The notes below the pieces were generated by a model, which was not told where the DNA came from, did not search any database, and saw nothing but the letters and a program-made list of their open reading frames with translations. A stretch of 64,000 bases of DNA from Yersinia vastinensis (GTDB lineage: Bacteria; Pseudomonadota; Gammaproteobacteria; Enterobacterales; Enterobacteriaceae). The position numbers and the translations under genes were made by a program. The DNA lies in NCBI RefSeq assembly GCF_902726565.1, contig NZ_CACVAF010000012.1, forward strand, positions 1 through 64,000, written 5' to 3'. Below are positions 49,345 through 57,580 of this stretch, piece by piece; within the stretch, counting starts at the first letter, position 1, and the number at the start of each line of letters is the position of its first letter.

Positions 49345-49859
49345 GATGCTAATGTACGGGAAGCACTGGCCGTACCCTCTTGCTGACCCGCTTCGACAAA
49401 TTCAGCTAACTGCTGCAAACCCACTCTTAATAGAGTCGGCATAGATTCCAATTCAATGGCATCCATCAGGTTTTTCACATACAGGCCCAATTCGGTATCC
49501 CCCTCAATTCGTAACCGGCGCTGGAAAAATAGCGTATCCGGATCTTCTTTACGGGCAGCGATCAAAATCAGATCGTTAGCATCACCACTAAAGCTAACAT
49601 CAGCTTCAGCCTGTTGGCTTACCACCAGCCTACCGTTTTCTACTGTCATAAACCATTGCAATGCGAGGTCACGCACTTCAATTTTTAACCAGCGAGACTC
49701 CAGAAACTCCAGATCGCCATCCAGCAATGCTTGCCGGAATTGCCAACCCAGAACTTGTTCCAGTACCTGACGTTGCAAGGCAAATGGGGTCAGTTTTAAT
49801 GGACCCCGCAGCAGCGCCGGTCCTTGACGCACGAGGCGTGCACGTAGTTGTTCCAACAC
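49338..49859 (-). CDS. ubiT: SCP2-domain ubiquinone accessory factor UbiT
   Basis: Lipid-binding SCP2-type protein (formerly YhbT) required for oxygen-independent ubiquinone synthesis; thought to carry the hydrophobic intermediates. 173 residues with the hydrophobic SCP2 core WLKIEVRDLALQWFMTVENGRLVVSQQAEADVSFSG split over ~55-90 and FFQRRLRIEGDTELGLYVKNLMDAIE. Divergent from ubiU-ubiV with 231 bp between, the conserved arrangement. Confidence 0.9.
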   Translation of the reverse strand: MLEQLRARLVRQGPALLRGPLKLTPFALQRQVLEQVLGWQFRQALLDGDLEFLESRWLKIEVRDLALQWFMTVENGRLVVSQQAEADVSFSGDANDLILIAARKEDPDTLFFQRRLRIEGDTELGLYVKNLMDAIELESMPTLLRVGLQQLAEFVEAGQQEGTASASRTLASC

Positions 49860-49997
49860 AGGCGATGTCTCCTTTTAATAAAAAGTGATGCCGAATAGAA
49901 GTATTTTGCCACATTGGTGAAATAGGAAAGCGGGTTATATCAATAAATTTTGCATCAGCTCTTTGCTAAATAGCGGAAGAAAGCCATCAATGCGAAA

Positions 49998-50025
49998 GAA
50001 ACTGCCTTAAATCAAGGTCAGTTTC
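49998..50025. promoter_or_regulatory. 28-bp palindrome in the ubiT-ubiU control region
   Basis: GAAACTG (49998-50004) and CAGTTTC (50019-50025) flank CCTTAAATCAAGG, itself nearly symmetrical, 66 bp before the ubiU start. ATCAA is an FNR half-site; the other half (CTGCC) is poor. It could be an FNR-type site or an unknown operator. Confidence 0.5.
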
Positions 50026-50090
50026 TGGCTGGTTGACTAAAATCGCCACTCGATAAAATACGAATATCATCTTCGGATGGGGAAAATTCT

Positions 50091-51086
50091 ATGGAGCTGC
50101 TTTGCCCTGCCGGCAATTTACCCGCATTAAAGGCTGCAATCGATAATGGTGCTGACGCGGTTTATATCGGCTTGAAAGATGATACTAATGCCCGCCATTT
50201 TGCCGGACTTAACTTCACCGATAAAAAGCTACAGGAAGCGGTCAATTATGTTCACAACCGCAAACGTAAATTACATATCGCCATTAATACTTTCGCCCAC
50301 CCGGACGGCTATTCCCGCTGGCAGCGAGCTGTAGATATGGCGGCACAACTGGGAGCCGATGCTCTAATTCTGGCAGATTTGGCGATGCTGGAATATGCCG
50401 CCGAGCGTTACCCAGAAGTCGAACGCCATGTCTCGGTGCAAGCATCCGCCACCAATGATGAAGCCATCCGCTTCTATCAGCGCCACTTTGATGTGGCACG
50501 AGTGGTTTTACCGCGAGTGCTCTCCATGCATCAGGTAAAACAACTGTCACGCACCAGCCCAGTTCCATTGGAGGTTTTTGCCTTCGGTAGTTTATGTATT
50601 ATGGCTGAAGGCCGTTGTTATCTTTCATCTTATTTAACCGGCGAATCCCCCAATACGGTCGGCGCTTGTTCACCCGCACGCTTTGTGCGCTGGCAACAAA
50701 CCCCGCAAGGGATGGAGTCACGCCTCAATGAGGTGCTGATAGACCGCTATGAAGATAACGAAAATGCGGGTTATCCGACACTATGCAAAGGGCGCTATCT
50801 GGTAGATGGCCAGCGCTATCATGCACTGGAGGAGCCAACCAGTTTGAACACATTAGCGCTGTTACCTGAATTATTTGCTGCCAATATCGCCTCGGTAAAA
50901 ATTGAAGGCCGTCAGCGCAGCCCTGCTTATGTCAGTCAGGTGGCTAAAGTCTGGCGACAGGCGATTGACCGCTATCAGGCCAACCCAGCGCAATTTTCCG
51001 CCAAAGCGGAATGGATGGAACAACTGGGCGCAATGTCCGAAGGTACCCAAACAACCCTGGGTGCTTATCATCGTAAGTGGCAGTAG
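50091..51086 (+). CDS. ubiU: U32-family protein UbiU
   Basis: Fe-S protein (formerly YhbU) that with UbiV hydroxylates ubiquinone precursors without oxygen, using prephenate as donor. MELLCPAGNLPALKAAIDNGADAVYIGL is the U32 N-terminus (1-28). The cluster cysteines fall in the block LCIMAEGRCYLSSYLTGESPNTVGACSPARF (~164-195) and CKGRY (~231). 331 residues. Ends 11 bases before ubiV. Confidence 0.94.
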   Translation: MELLCPAGNLPALKAAIDNGADAVYIGLKDDTNARHFAGLNFTDKKLQEAVNYVHNRKRKLHIAINTFAHPDGYSRWQRAVDMAAQLGADALILADLAMLEYAAERYPEVERHVSVQASATNDEAIRFYQRHFDVARVVLPRVLSMHQVKQLSRTSPVPLEVFAFGSLCIMAEGRCYLSSYLTGESPNTVGACSPARFVRWQQTPQGMESRLNEVLIDRYEDNENAGYPTLCKGRYLVDGQRYHALEEPTSLNTLALLPELFAANIASVKIEGRQRSPAYVSQVAKVWRQAIDRYQANPAQFSAKAEWMEQLGAMSEGTQTTLGAYHRKWQ

Positions 51087-51097
51087 CCGGAGGAAAC

Positions 51098-51976
51098 ATG
51101 AAGTACGCCTTAGGCGCAGTTCTCTATTACTGGCCAAAAACCGATATTGAAGCTTTTTATCAGGCCGCAGCCTCCAGCAGCGCCGACATCATTTATCTGG
51201 GTGAGAATGTGTGTACCAAGCGCCGCGAGATGAAGGTCGGCGACTGGTTAGCCCTTGCCAAAGAAGTTGCCGCTAGCGGGAAACAAGTGGTGATTTCCAC
51301 TCTGGCACTGCTACAAGCGCCATCAGAACTAAATGAACTCAAGCGCTATGTAGAAAATGGGGAATTCTTGCTGGAAGCGAACGACTTGGGCGCAGTGAAT
51401 ATGGCAGCTGAACGCAGTTTGCCATTTGTTGCGGGCCATGCATTGAATTGCTACAACGCCTATACCCTGCGGATTTTACATCGTCAGGGCATGATGCGTT
51501 GGTGTATGCCGGTTGAACTCTCCCGTGACTGGCTGGCGAATGTGCTGCAACAGTGTGAAGAGCTGGGGTTCCGCAACCAGTTTGAAGTCGAAGTGATGAG
51601 CTACGGTCATTTACCGCTGGCGTATTCTGCTCGCTGTTTCACTGCACGTTCAGAAGATCGGGCCAAAGATGAATGCGAAACCTGCTGCATTAAGTACCCG
51701 CAAGGGCGTCCAGTGCTATCACAGGAAGACCAACAAGTGTTCATCCTCAACGGCATTCAGACCCAAAGTGGCTACTGCTATAATCTCGGTAACGACCTGA
51801 TTTCTATGCAAGGATTGGTGGATATCGTCCGTCTTTCGCCACAAAGTATCGAGACGTTAGACATGATTGATCAATTCCGCGCAAATGAGTTGGGAATGAA
51901 CCCGCTGACGTTGGCGGATAAAACCGATTGCAATGGTTACTGGCGGCGGCTTGCCGGATTAGAGTTAGTTTCCTAG
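51098..51976 (+). CDS. ubiV: U32-family protein UbiV
   Basis: Partner of UbiU in anaerobic ubiquinone synthesis, also a [4Fe-4S] protein. Cysteine ligands NVCTKRRE (~Cys40) and CFTARSEDRAKDECETCCIKYPQG (~180-203) are conserved. The start at 51098 (MKYALGAVLYYWPK) has GGAGGAAAC immediately upstream. 292 residues. Operon with ubiU. Confidence 0.94.
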   Translation: MKYALGAVLYYWPKTDIEAFYQAAASSSADIIYLGENVCTKRREMKVGDWLALAKEVAASGKQVVISTLALLQAPSELNELKRYVENGEFLLEANDLGAVNMAAERSLPFVAGHALNCYNAYTLRILHRQGMMRWCMPVELSRDWLANVLQQCEELGFRNQFEVEVMSYGHLPLAYSARCFTARSEDRAKDECETCCIKYPQGRPVLSQEDQQVFILNGIQTQSGYCYNLGNDLISMQGLVDIVRLSPQSIETLDMIDQFRANELGMNPLTLADKTDCNGYWRRLAGLELVS

Positions 51977-51982
51977 CATGTC

Positions 51983-52009
51983 ACCGGGCGCAGTATCTCG
52001 CCCGGTATT
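51983..52009. terminator. Hairpin between convergent ubiV and permease genes
   Basis: ACCGGGCG (51983-51990) pairs with CGCCCGGT (51999-52006), followed by ATTTCATT. It can serve both converging transcripts. Confidence 0.7.
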
Positions 52010-52012
52010 TCA

Positions 52013-53170
52013 TTATTTAAACGCCGATTTCCGCCGGATCAGTGCGCGCAATTTCACGCGATTGCGTAATATTCCAACGCTAATGCCAATCAGAGTATAA
52101 ATCGCACCTAATAATAGCAACATCAGCACATCACCAACCACATCGCGCAGGGGGAGTCCCATCTGATTGACTCCGGCGATAGCCTTGGTCGCCCAAGTTG
52201 AGGGCAGCATTGAAGAGATGGCTCGCACCCACCCCGGCATGGCTTGGAGCGGCCAAATGGTGCCAGAAATATAAAAAATTGGCATGGTGACAAACGAAAG
52301 CGTCAAATAGATCATTTCGACACTGCGCAGACACTCGGTCACCAGCTTACCCAGCCCCAACACCGCCAGCAAGAATGGAAAAGTCAGTAGCAACACTTCA
52401 GGAATCGATGCCGTTTGGCGGTAACCCAGTACCCACGGCCACAGCACAAACAACACAATCGACAAAAATAACCAAATAGGCAGCAGTGCAGAAAGCCCCC
52501 CCAAATAAACCGGAATGGAAGGTTTCCCTGAAGGTGCGCTCTTCATGGCAATACTGACGCGCACACAGGCAATCAATAATGAGTGCTGTAGCAGCATGAC
52601 TAACAAACCAGGGAAAATAATGGCGGCGAAACTGATACCGGGATTGAACACATCTAGTGTCTGTCCACGAATCGGGGTCAACAACACCTCAGCCTGACGC
52701 GGAGTAAAACCACTGCGTAATAATAAGCCGCTATTATATTCATTCAGCAGTTGTTGATAAGCCGTCACCACATCTTGCTGGATTTGCCCATTTGCCAAAC
52801 GGTTAGTGGCATCACCGTAGACCGGGATCACAATGCTTTCGCCATTGAGGATCTTTTTCTCCAGATCCGTCGGCATTATGATCACCGCAAATAATTTACG
52901 CCACGCGAGATCTCGCTGGGCATCCGGCAAATTGTCATAAATTTTGATAGAAATTTTTGAGGTGGCATCCAACTGACGAATCAATTGGCGGCTGGCGGTA
53001 CTGTGGTCTTGATCAACCACAGCAACCGGAAGATCCCACACCGTGTGATTGGCATAGACCATGCTCATCACGCAAAGTGAAACCAACAGCATCAACCACA
53101 TGGGCTTTTCCAGCATCCCCATCAGCACCCGACTGAATGTCTGCCAATAGCTTTTTAGACTGCTATTCAT
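52013..53170 (-). CDS. ABC-2 type exporter permease (second)
   Basis: Membrane permease of the YhhJ/YbhR (ABC2_membrane_3) type, 385 residues. One N-terminal helix WLMLLVSLCVMSMVYA, a large periplasmic domain (LPVAVVDQDHSTASRQLIRQLDA at ~45), then five helices from ~185 (FAAIIFPGLLVMLLQHSLLIA, IYLTLSFVTMPIFYISG). Shares its first base with the preceding gene's stop (ATGA). Paralogue of the upstream permease. Expected to form a drug or envelope-component exporter with the HlyD protein; no ATPase is encoded beside it. Confidence 0.88.
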   Translation of the reverse strand: MNSSLKSYWQTFSRVLMGMLEKPMWLMLLVSLCVMSMVYANHTVWDLPVAVVDQDHSTASRQLIRQLDATSKISIKIYDNLPDAQRDLAWRKLFAVIIMPTDLEKKILNGESIVIPVYGDATNRLANGQIQQDVVTAYQQLLNEYNSGLLLRSGFTPRQAEVLLTPIRGQTLDVFNPGISFAAIIFPGLLVMLLQHSLLIACVRVSIAMKSAPSGKPSIPVYLGGLSALLPIWLFLSIVLFVLWPWVLGYRQTASIPEVLLLTFPFLLAVLGLGKLVTECLRSVEMIYLTLSFVTMPIFYISGTIWPLQAMPGWVRAISSMLPSTWATKAIAGVNQMGLPLRDVVGDVLMLLLLGAIYTLIGISVGILRNRVKLRALIRRKSAFK

Positions 53171-54339
53171 CAGACAGTCTCCTGCTTTTGTAGCCGAATC
53201 AGTAAGCGATTACGCACCAACAGGGAGGTCACTAGCGGATAAATCAACAAGATAGCGCAGACACTGAAAATAGCACTGGCCGGTACTTGGCGCAGGAACA
53301 CATCGAACATAGCGTAAAGCGCATGGGTCAGTGGTTCGATATTGGAAATAATGCGCGCAGGCAGAGGCATCGACAGTTCCGGCACCGCCATGCCCGAAAA
53401 AGTTAACGCGATACTCACGATGATCCCAATCAGGCTGTAGGCCGTGATGGCGCTGCTGGTGAAGGTGAAAAGCAATACACCAATACTTTGGGCTGCCATA
53501 ACGTAAAAGAACCCAATCAGCGGCATAAAGAGTGGATTGCCACTGACTCTGGCCCCAAAGAACCCCACCAACATGGCAATTTCTACCATCAGTAACGTGG
53601 TAAAAAACAGGGTATAAGGTGCCAACTTGCCTAACAGGGCCAAACTAAAAGGCTTGGCGGTCAGCAGTGCCTTACTGCGCGCCAAAACATAGATCATCCA
53701 CGTGATAACGAATAACTGCAATAAATGGATTGTAGCGGCAAACTGCTGATAATAAATATAACTGCCGCTGGCGTTAAACAAGCTGCCATAAGAGAGCGTC
53801 ACATTGGCCAGTGGCGGCAAAGTCTTCCCCATTTCACCGGCAATAATCGTACGGAAAGTACTATTGGCCTCCGTCATCAACCCACTGAAATCTTGTGTCG
53901 CGTATAAACCAGCCCCATAAAACAGCGCATTGTAATACAGCACAATGCTGGGTTGGCGGCCTGCCAAAGCATCCGCTTCGAAGTCTGTTGGAATATAAAG
54001 TAAAGCATAATCCTGCGCACTACGCAGACGGCGCAATGCTTCATCTAACCCGCCTTCATAGGCCACGACTTGTGCATGAGAGCCCGCATCCAGTTTGCGA
54101 ATTAATGACTTTGAGAGTGGCGAATGATCGTTATCAACCACTGAAACCGGCAAATCCAACAAAGTCCCTTCGGAAAAATTACTACTGATTAAGATAAACA
54201 GCAGTAATGGGAAGCACCAACTGAGCCAGTGAAACACCGGACTGCGAAATGCCGAACGCGTTTCCTGGCCAAAATAGCGACTAAAACAGCGCCAACCAGC
54301 CCGCATTCTGTCGATAGTTTTACCTCTGACCTTTTCCAC
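53170..54339 (-). CDS. ABC-2 type exporter permease (first)
   Basis: 389 residues, the same design: an N-terminal helix FHWLSWCFPLLLFILISSNF, a periplasmic domain with LPVSVVDNDHSPLSKSLIRKLDA (closely parallel to the second permease), and five C-terminal helices. It begins with GTG directly after the HlyD stop codon (TAAGTG), so translation is probably coupled. The paralogous pair probably forms a heterodimer. Confidence 0.88.
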   Translation of the reverse strand: MEKVRGKTIDRMRAGWRCFSRYFGQETRSAFRSPVFHWLSWCFPLLLFILISSNFSEGTLLDLPVSVVDNDHSPLSKSLIRKLDAGSHAQVVAYEGGLDEALRRLRSAQDYALLYIPTDFEADALAGRQPSIVLYYNALFYGAGLYATQDFSGLMTEANSTFRTIIAGEMGKTLPPLANVTLSYGSLFNASGSYIYYQQFAATIHLLQLFVITWMIYVLARSKALLTAKPFSLALLGKLAPYTLFFTTLLMVEIAMLVGFFGARVSGNPLFMPLIGFFYVMAAQSIGVLLFTFTSSAITAYSLIGIIVSIALTFSGMAVPELSMPLPARIISNIEPLTHALYAMFDVFLRQVPASAIFSVCAILLIYPLVTSLLVRNRLLIRLQKQETV

Positions 54340-55311
54340 TTACTCTTTCCACTGCCAGAGTGCACTCATCCCTGGGCGTAGCCCTTCAACAGGTTGAGCA
54401 GGATAAAGACGAACCTCAAAGGTTTTCAGGTCAAAATCGCCAGTAGCGCGTGTCGCACGTTTGGTAGCATAGTCACCTAAGGGGGCGATATAGCGCACTT
54501 CAGCTGTGATGTCTTTCTCTTTCAGTGCCGGAACCCGCACAGTCACTTTATCGCCTTTACGCACATCTGCCAGAATATCTTCGCGCAGGTTAAAGACAAA
54601 ATAAGCCTGCGGCAGGCGAATTAATGTGAGTAAGGGGCTGGAAGCATTAAGCAATTCTCCCACTTCTGCCGGAATAGGGCCAACTTCACCGGCGACCGGA
54701 GCACGCACCTGCAAATCATCAGTTTGCGCTTTCAATTGCACTAAATCTTGCTCGGCCTGACGAACAGCCGCGGCATATTTATCACGTAACTCCGAACGAT
54801 CGCCATGCAGGCCTTCATCCAAATTGGCCTGAGCAGCTTGAACTTGCTGATAGGCAGTCTCTTTAGCACGGCGTGAATCTTCCAACTCGGAGGCTGAAAT
54901 AAACCCTTTTGCTGCTACACTGTTGTTGCGGTTATAGGTATGAAGTGCGTTTTCATATTCGGCCTGCGCCTGTGCCAAATTGGCCCTTAAATTACGAATA
55001 CTCTCTTCCCGCGTCCCATGTAGCGACTCATCTAGCTGCGCCTGCGCCTGATCACGAGCTGCTTCTAAGCCTGCTAATTGCGCCATCAGCTCTGGGCTTT
55101 CTAGCGTAATCAACAATTGCCCTGCTTTGACGTCATCACCCCGTTCCACATGGCGTTCGATTACCCGCCCTTTCGCTTTAGACGACACAATCACTTCCGG
55201 TGCATCCACTTCACCTTGTAAGAGTAAATCTTGATTATGAGCACGGAACAGTACCGCCATGGCAATGACCACCACGACTAACAACAGGGTAAATAACGTT
55301 TTCTTCTTCAT
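54340..55311 (-). CDS. HlyD-family membrane fusion protein
   Basis: Periplasmic adaptor anchored by an N-terminal helix (KKKTLFTLLLVVVVIAMAVLF). It is followed by a lipoyl half-domain GRVIERHVERGDDVKAGQLL (~49-68), a long helical hairpin (~75-205) with internal repeats DESLHGTREESIRNL and DEGLHGDRSELRDKY, the second lipoyl half VRAPVAGEVGPIPAEVGE, and a C-terminal barrel. 323 residues, YhiI/YbhG-like. First gene of the operon; would connect the permeases to TolC. Confidence 0.9.
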   Translation of the reverse strand: MKKKTLFTLLLVVVVIAMAVLFRAHNQDLLLQGEVDAPEVIVSSKAKGRVIERHVERGDDVKAGQLLITLESPELMAQLAGLEAARDQAQAQLDESLHGTREESIRNLRANLAQAQAEYENALHTYNRNNSVAAKGFISASELEDSRRAKETAYQQVQAAQANLDEGLHGDRSELRDKYAAAVRQAEQDLVQLKAQTDDLQVRAPVAGEVGPIPAEVGELLNASSPLLTLIRLPQAYFVFNLREDILADVRKGDKVTVRVPALKEKDITAEVRYIAPLGDYATKRATRATGDFDLKTFEVRLYPAQPVEGLRPGMSALWQWKE

Positions 55312-55509
55312 GGGTTCAGTAGTCCTTTAATCGCCGCATTTATTACCTCTTCAGCATGGATCATTTAGATTATGCTGCAACAGGTAATAGCCTCGCATTT
55401 TATGCCATTTTTTGTGAGTGCATAAATGCGGTTATTACTGAATATAGCGTTAAAAATATGTTTGTAAATTAATGCGTTCGCCCTTCAAGCGACTCGACAT
55501 GAGGTAAAG

Positions 55510-56544
55510 ATGGACGATTCAATGACCGATAATAAGCCAGTGCCACTTTCTGTTCTCGATTTATCCCCAATCGCTCAGGGAAAAACTCCGCGAGATGCGT
55601 TTCATGCTTCGCTGGATCTGGCTCAACATGCTGAAAAATGGGGATATCACCGCTACTGGCTGGCTGAACACCACAATATGACAGGGATTGCCAGCGCCGC
55701 AACCTCTGTATTGATTGGGTATATTGCTGGTGGTACCCGCAGTATTCGCGTTGGCTCCGGTGGGGTGATGCTGCCTAACCATTCACCACTGGTGATTGCC
55801 GAGCAGTTTGGCACCCTCGCCTCACTCTATCCTGATCGTATCGATCTGGGGCTTGGTCGGGCACCCGGCAGTGATCAACGCACCATGATGGCACTTCGCC
55901 GTCATCTATCAGGAGAGATCGATAATTTCCCAGCCGATGTCCGTGAGTTACAAAGCTATTTTGCAGAAACTCAACCTGGACAAGCGGTGCAAGCTGTTCC
56001 CGGCCAAGGCTTACATGTCCCCCTGTGGCTTTTGGGTTCCAGCCTGTATAGCGCGCAACTGGCTGCTGCTATGGGGCTGCCTTTTGCTTTTGCCTCGCAT
56101 TTTGCGCCGGATATGTTATTGCAGGCACTCAAGTTATACCGGGAAAACTTTAAGCCCTCCGCCCAGTGGCCTAAACCTTATGCCATCGTCTGCGTAAATG
56201 TCGTGGCGGCAGACAGCGAACGTGATGCTCGCTTCCTGTTTACCTCTATGCAGCAACAATTTGTTAGTTTGCGTCGCGGTACACCGGGCCAACTTCCGCC
56301 ACCGGTCGAAAATATGGAACATATTTGCTCTCCAGCCGAGCAGTTTGGTGTTGATCAGGCGTTGCGCTTATCCATCATTGGAGACAAAAGCAAAGTCCGA
56401 CACGGACTTCAATCATTATTACGGGAAACTCAAGCGGATGAACTCATGGTGAACGGCCAAATTTTTGACCATCAAGCACGTTTGTATTCATTTGAGATAA
56501 TTGCCAGTTTGCAGCAAGACCTGCAACCGATTGAGCGTCTGTAA
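55510..56544 (+). CDS. yhbW: Luciferase-like monooxygenase YhbW
   Basis: Bacterial-luciferase-family TIM-barrel protein, predicted flavin-dependent oxidoreductase of unknown substrate. The family start [36 protein letters not shown], and [18 protein letters not shown] (~117-134) are recognisable. 344 residues. GAGG five bases upstream supports the start at 55510. In E. coli yhbW lies directly after yhbV; here the exporter operon separates them. Confidence 0.88.
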   Translation: MDDSMTDNKPVPLSVLDLSPIAQGKTPRDAFHASLDLAQHAEKWGYHRYWLAEHHNMTGIASAATSVLIGYIAGGTRSIRVGSGGVMLPNHSPLVIAEQFGTLASLYPDRIDLGLGRAPGSDQRTMMALRRHLSGEIDNFPADVRELQSYFAETQPGQAVQAVPGQGLHVPLWLLGSSLYSAQLAAAMGLPFAFASHFAPDMLLQALKLYRENFKPSAQWPKPYAIVCVNVVAADSERDARFLFTSMQQQFVSLRRGTPGQLPPPVENMEHICSPAEQFGVDQALRLSIIGDKSKVRHGLQSLLRETQADELMVNGQIFDHQARLYSFEIIASLQQDLQPIERL

Positions 56545-56574
56545 CCTAATTAATAAGCTCACTACCACCGGCAT

Positions 56575-56603
56575 AAAAAACCAGCCCTCGGGCTGGTTTT
56601 TTT
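56575..56603 (+). terminator. yhbW terminator
   Basis: CCAGCC-CTCG-GGCTGG (56581-56596) with an A-run before and a T-run after; usable in both directions. Confidence 0.9.
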
Positions 56604-56954
56604 CAGTGACCATAATAACTACACATACGTTTTTCATATGTTTTGTTTAATTTAAGAGCCCATTGAATTTCTTTGAAAAAAATGAGTAACAATATAAACA
56701 CCATTACTTTATAAAAAATAAAACGTGTTAAATACCATAAACTCCATTTTGAGTTTCAATATCATTTTCAATTTTAGCGAACCTTATTATAAATAATAAA
56801 GTCGATAACAGGAATGAATCATAGTAAAACTGATAATGGCTATTAAGGTTTATATTTGATACTCACTTGGGGTACTCTGCTGTGTGCGATAACACCTCAT
56901 CACTTACTAAGAAAATACCTCTCTACAAGGAAAGCCTTATGGGTGCTGACTTAG
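56604..56954. other. AT-rich gap between yhbW and the lipoprotein gene
   Basis: 351 bp, strongly AT-rich. I see no gene, RNA or repeat in it. No clear terminator for the lipoprotein gene. Confidence 0.4.
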
Positions 56955-57224
56955 TTAGTCAGACTCAACTTCCGCTTCAGCATCCTTTTGGGTAAAGATA
57001 GCGATATTCTTTGCCCTTATCGTATCGCATTGATCTACAGAGATAGTCCCTTTATCTTTTCTCTGCTGATATTCTTTATACGTAGGATCCCAAATCCAGT
57101 TATTTTTAAAATACTCACCTTCCGCTAACTTTGCACAAAGGTCTTCATTACTGAGTGATGTTGCCGGTGTTGAACATGCAGTGAGAATAAAAGAGAAAAG
57201 AGGGATGACTATATAAGCTTTCAT
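56955..57224 (-). CDS. Small predicted lipoprotein, unknown function
   Basis: 89 residues. A signal peptide MKAYIVIPLFSFILTAC with lipobox L-T-A-C (Cys17) predicts an outer-membrane lipoprotein with a ~70-residue mature part. Mature features: an EDLCAKLAEGEYFKNNWIWDPTYKEYQQRKDKG segment with aromatic clusters, and DQCDTIRAKNI. Two cysteines outside the lipobox (in DLCAK and DQCDT) could form a disulfide. Ribosome site AAGGAACAC upstream of 57224. Lies alone in ~1 kb of AT-rich DNA. Not recognised. Confidence 0.7.
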   Translation of the reverse strand: MKAYIVIPLFSFILTACSTPATSLSNEDLCAKLAEGEYFKNNWIWDPTYKEYQQRKDKGTISVDQCDTIRAKNIAIFTQKDAEAEVESD

Positions 57225-57524
57225 TTTAGTGTTCCTTGTGACAAATAACTATTTTTCTATTTCAAAACAATTCTAGCACAATCGAATAAAATATCTTTAT
57301 TTCAATGAAAATATATGTAAATTAATTGGTAATTGTGGAGAAATTATGATGCTCCATAATATGCAAATATTATATTTGATTAAATTAAAAAGATATAAGC
57401 TGCATTTTTTTTATCGTTATTATTAATTAAGAATTAACATCATAAATTCTATCCTAATTAATTGAGTCACTAATACATAGGCTTACTCTATTGTTGGACG
57501 ATCTGCGTTATGTTTCACCCCCAT
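57225..57524. other. AT-rich gap upstream of the lipoprotein gene
   Basis: 300 bp, presumably containing the lipoprotein promoter (minus strand). Long A/T runs; no gene or structured element recognised. Confidence 0.4.
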
Positions 57525-57553
57525 AAAAAAACCAGCCCGAAGGCTGGTTTTTC
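57525..57553 (-). terminator. deaD terminator
   Basis: Minus strand CCAGCC-TTCG-GGCTGG with T-run follows the deaD stop by ~28 bases. Nearly the same hairpin as the yhbW terminator 950 bp away. Confidence 0.9.
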
Positions 57554-57580
57554 TGTTTAATCACCAGAGATGATTAAGAC

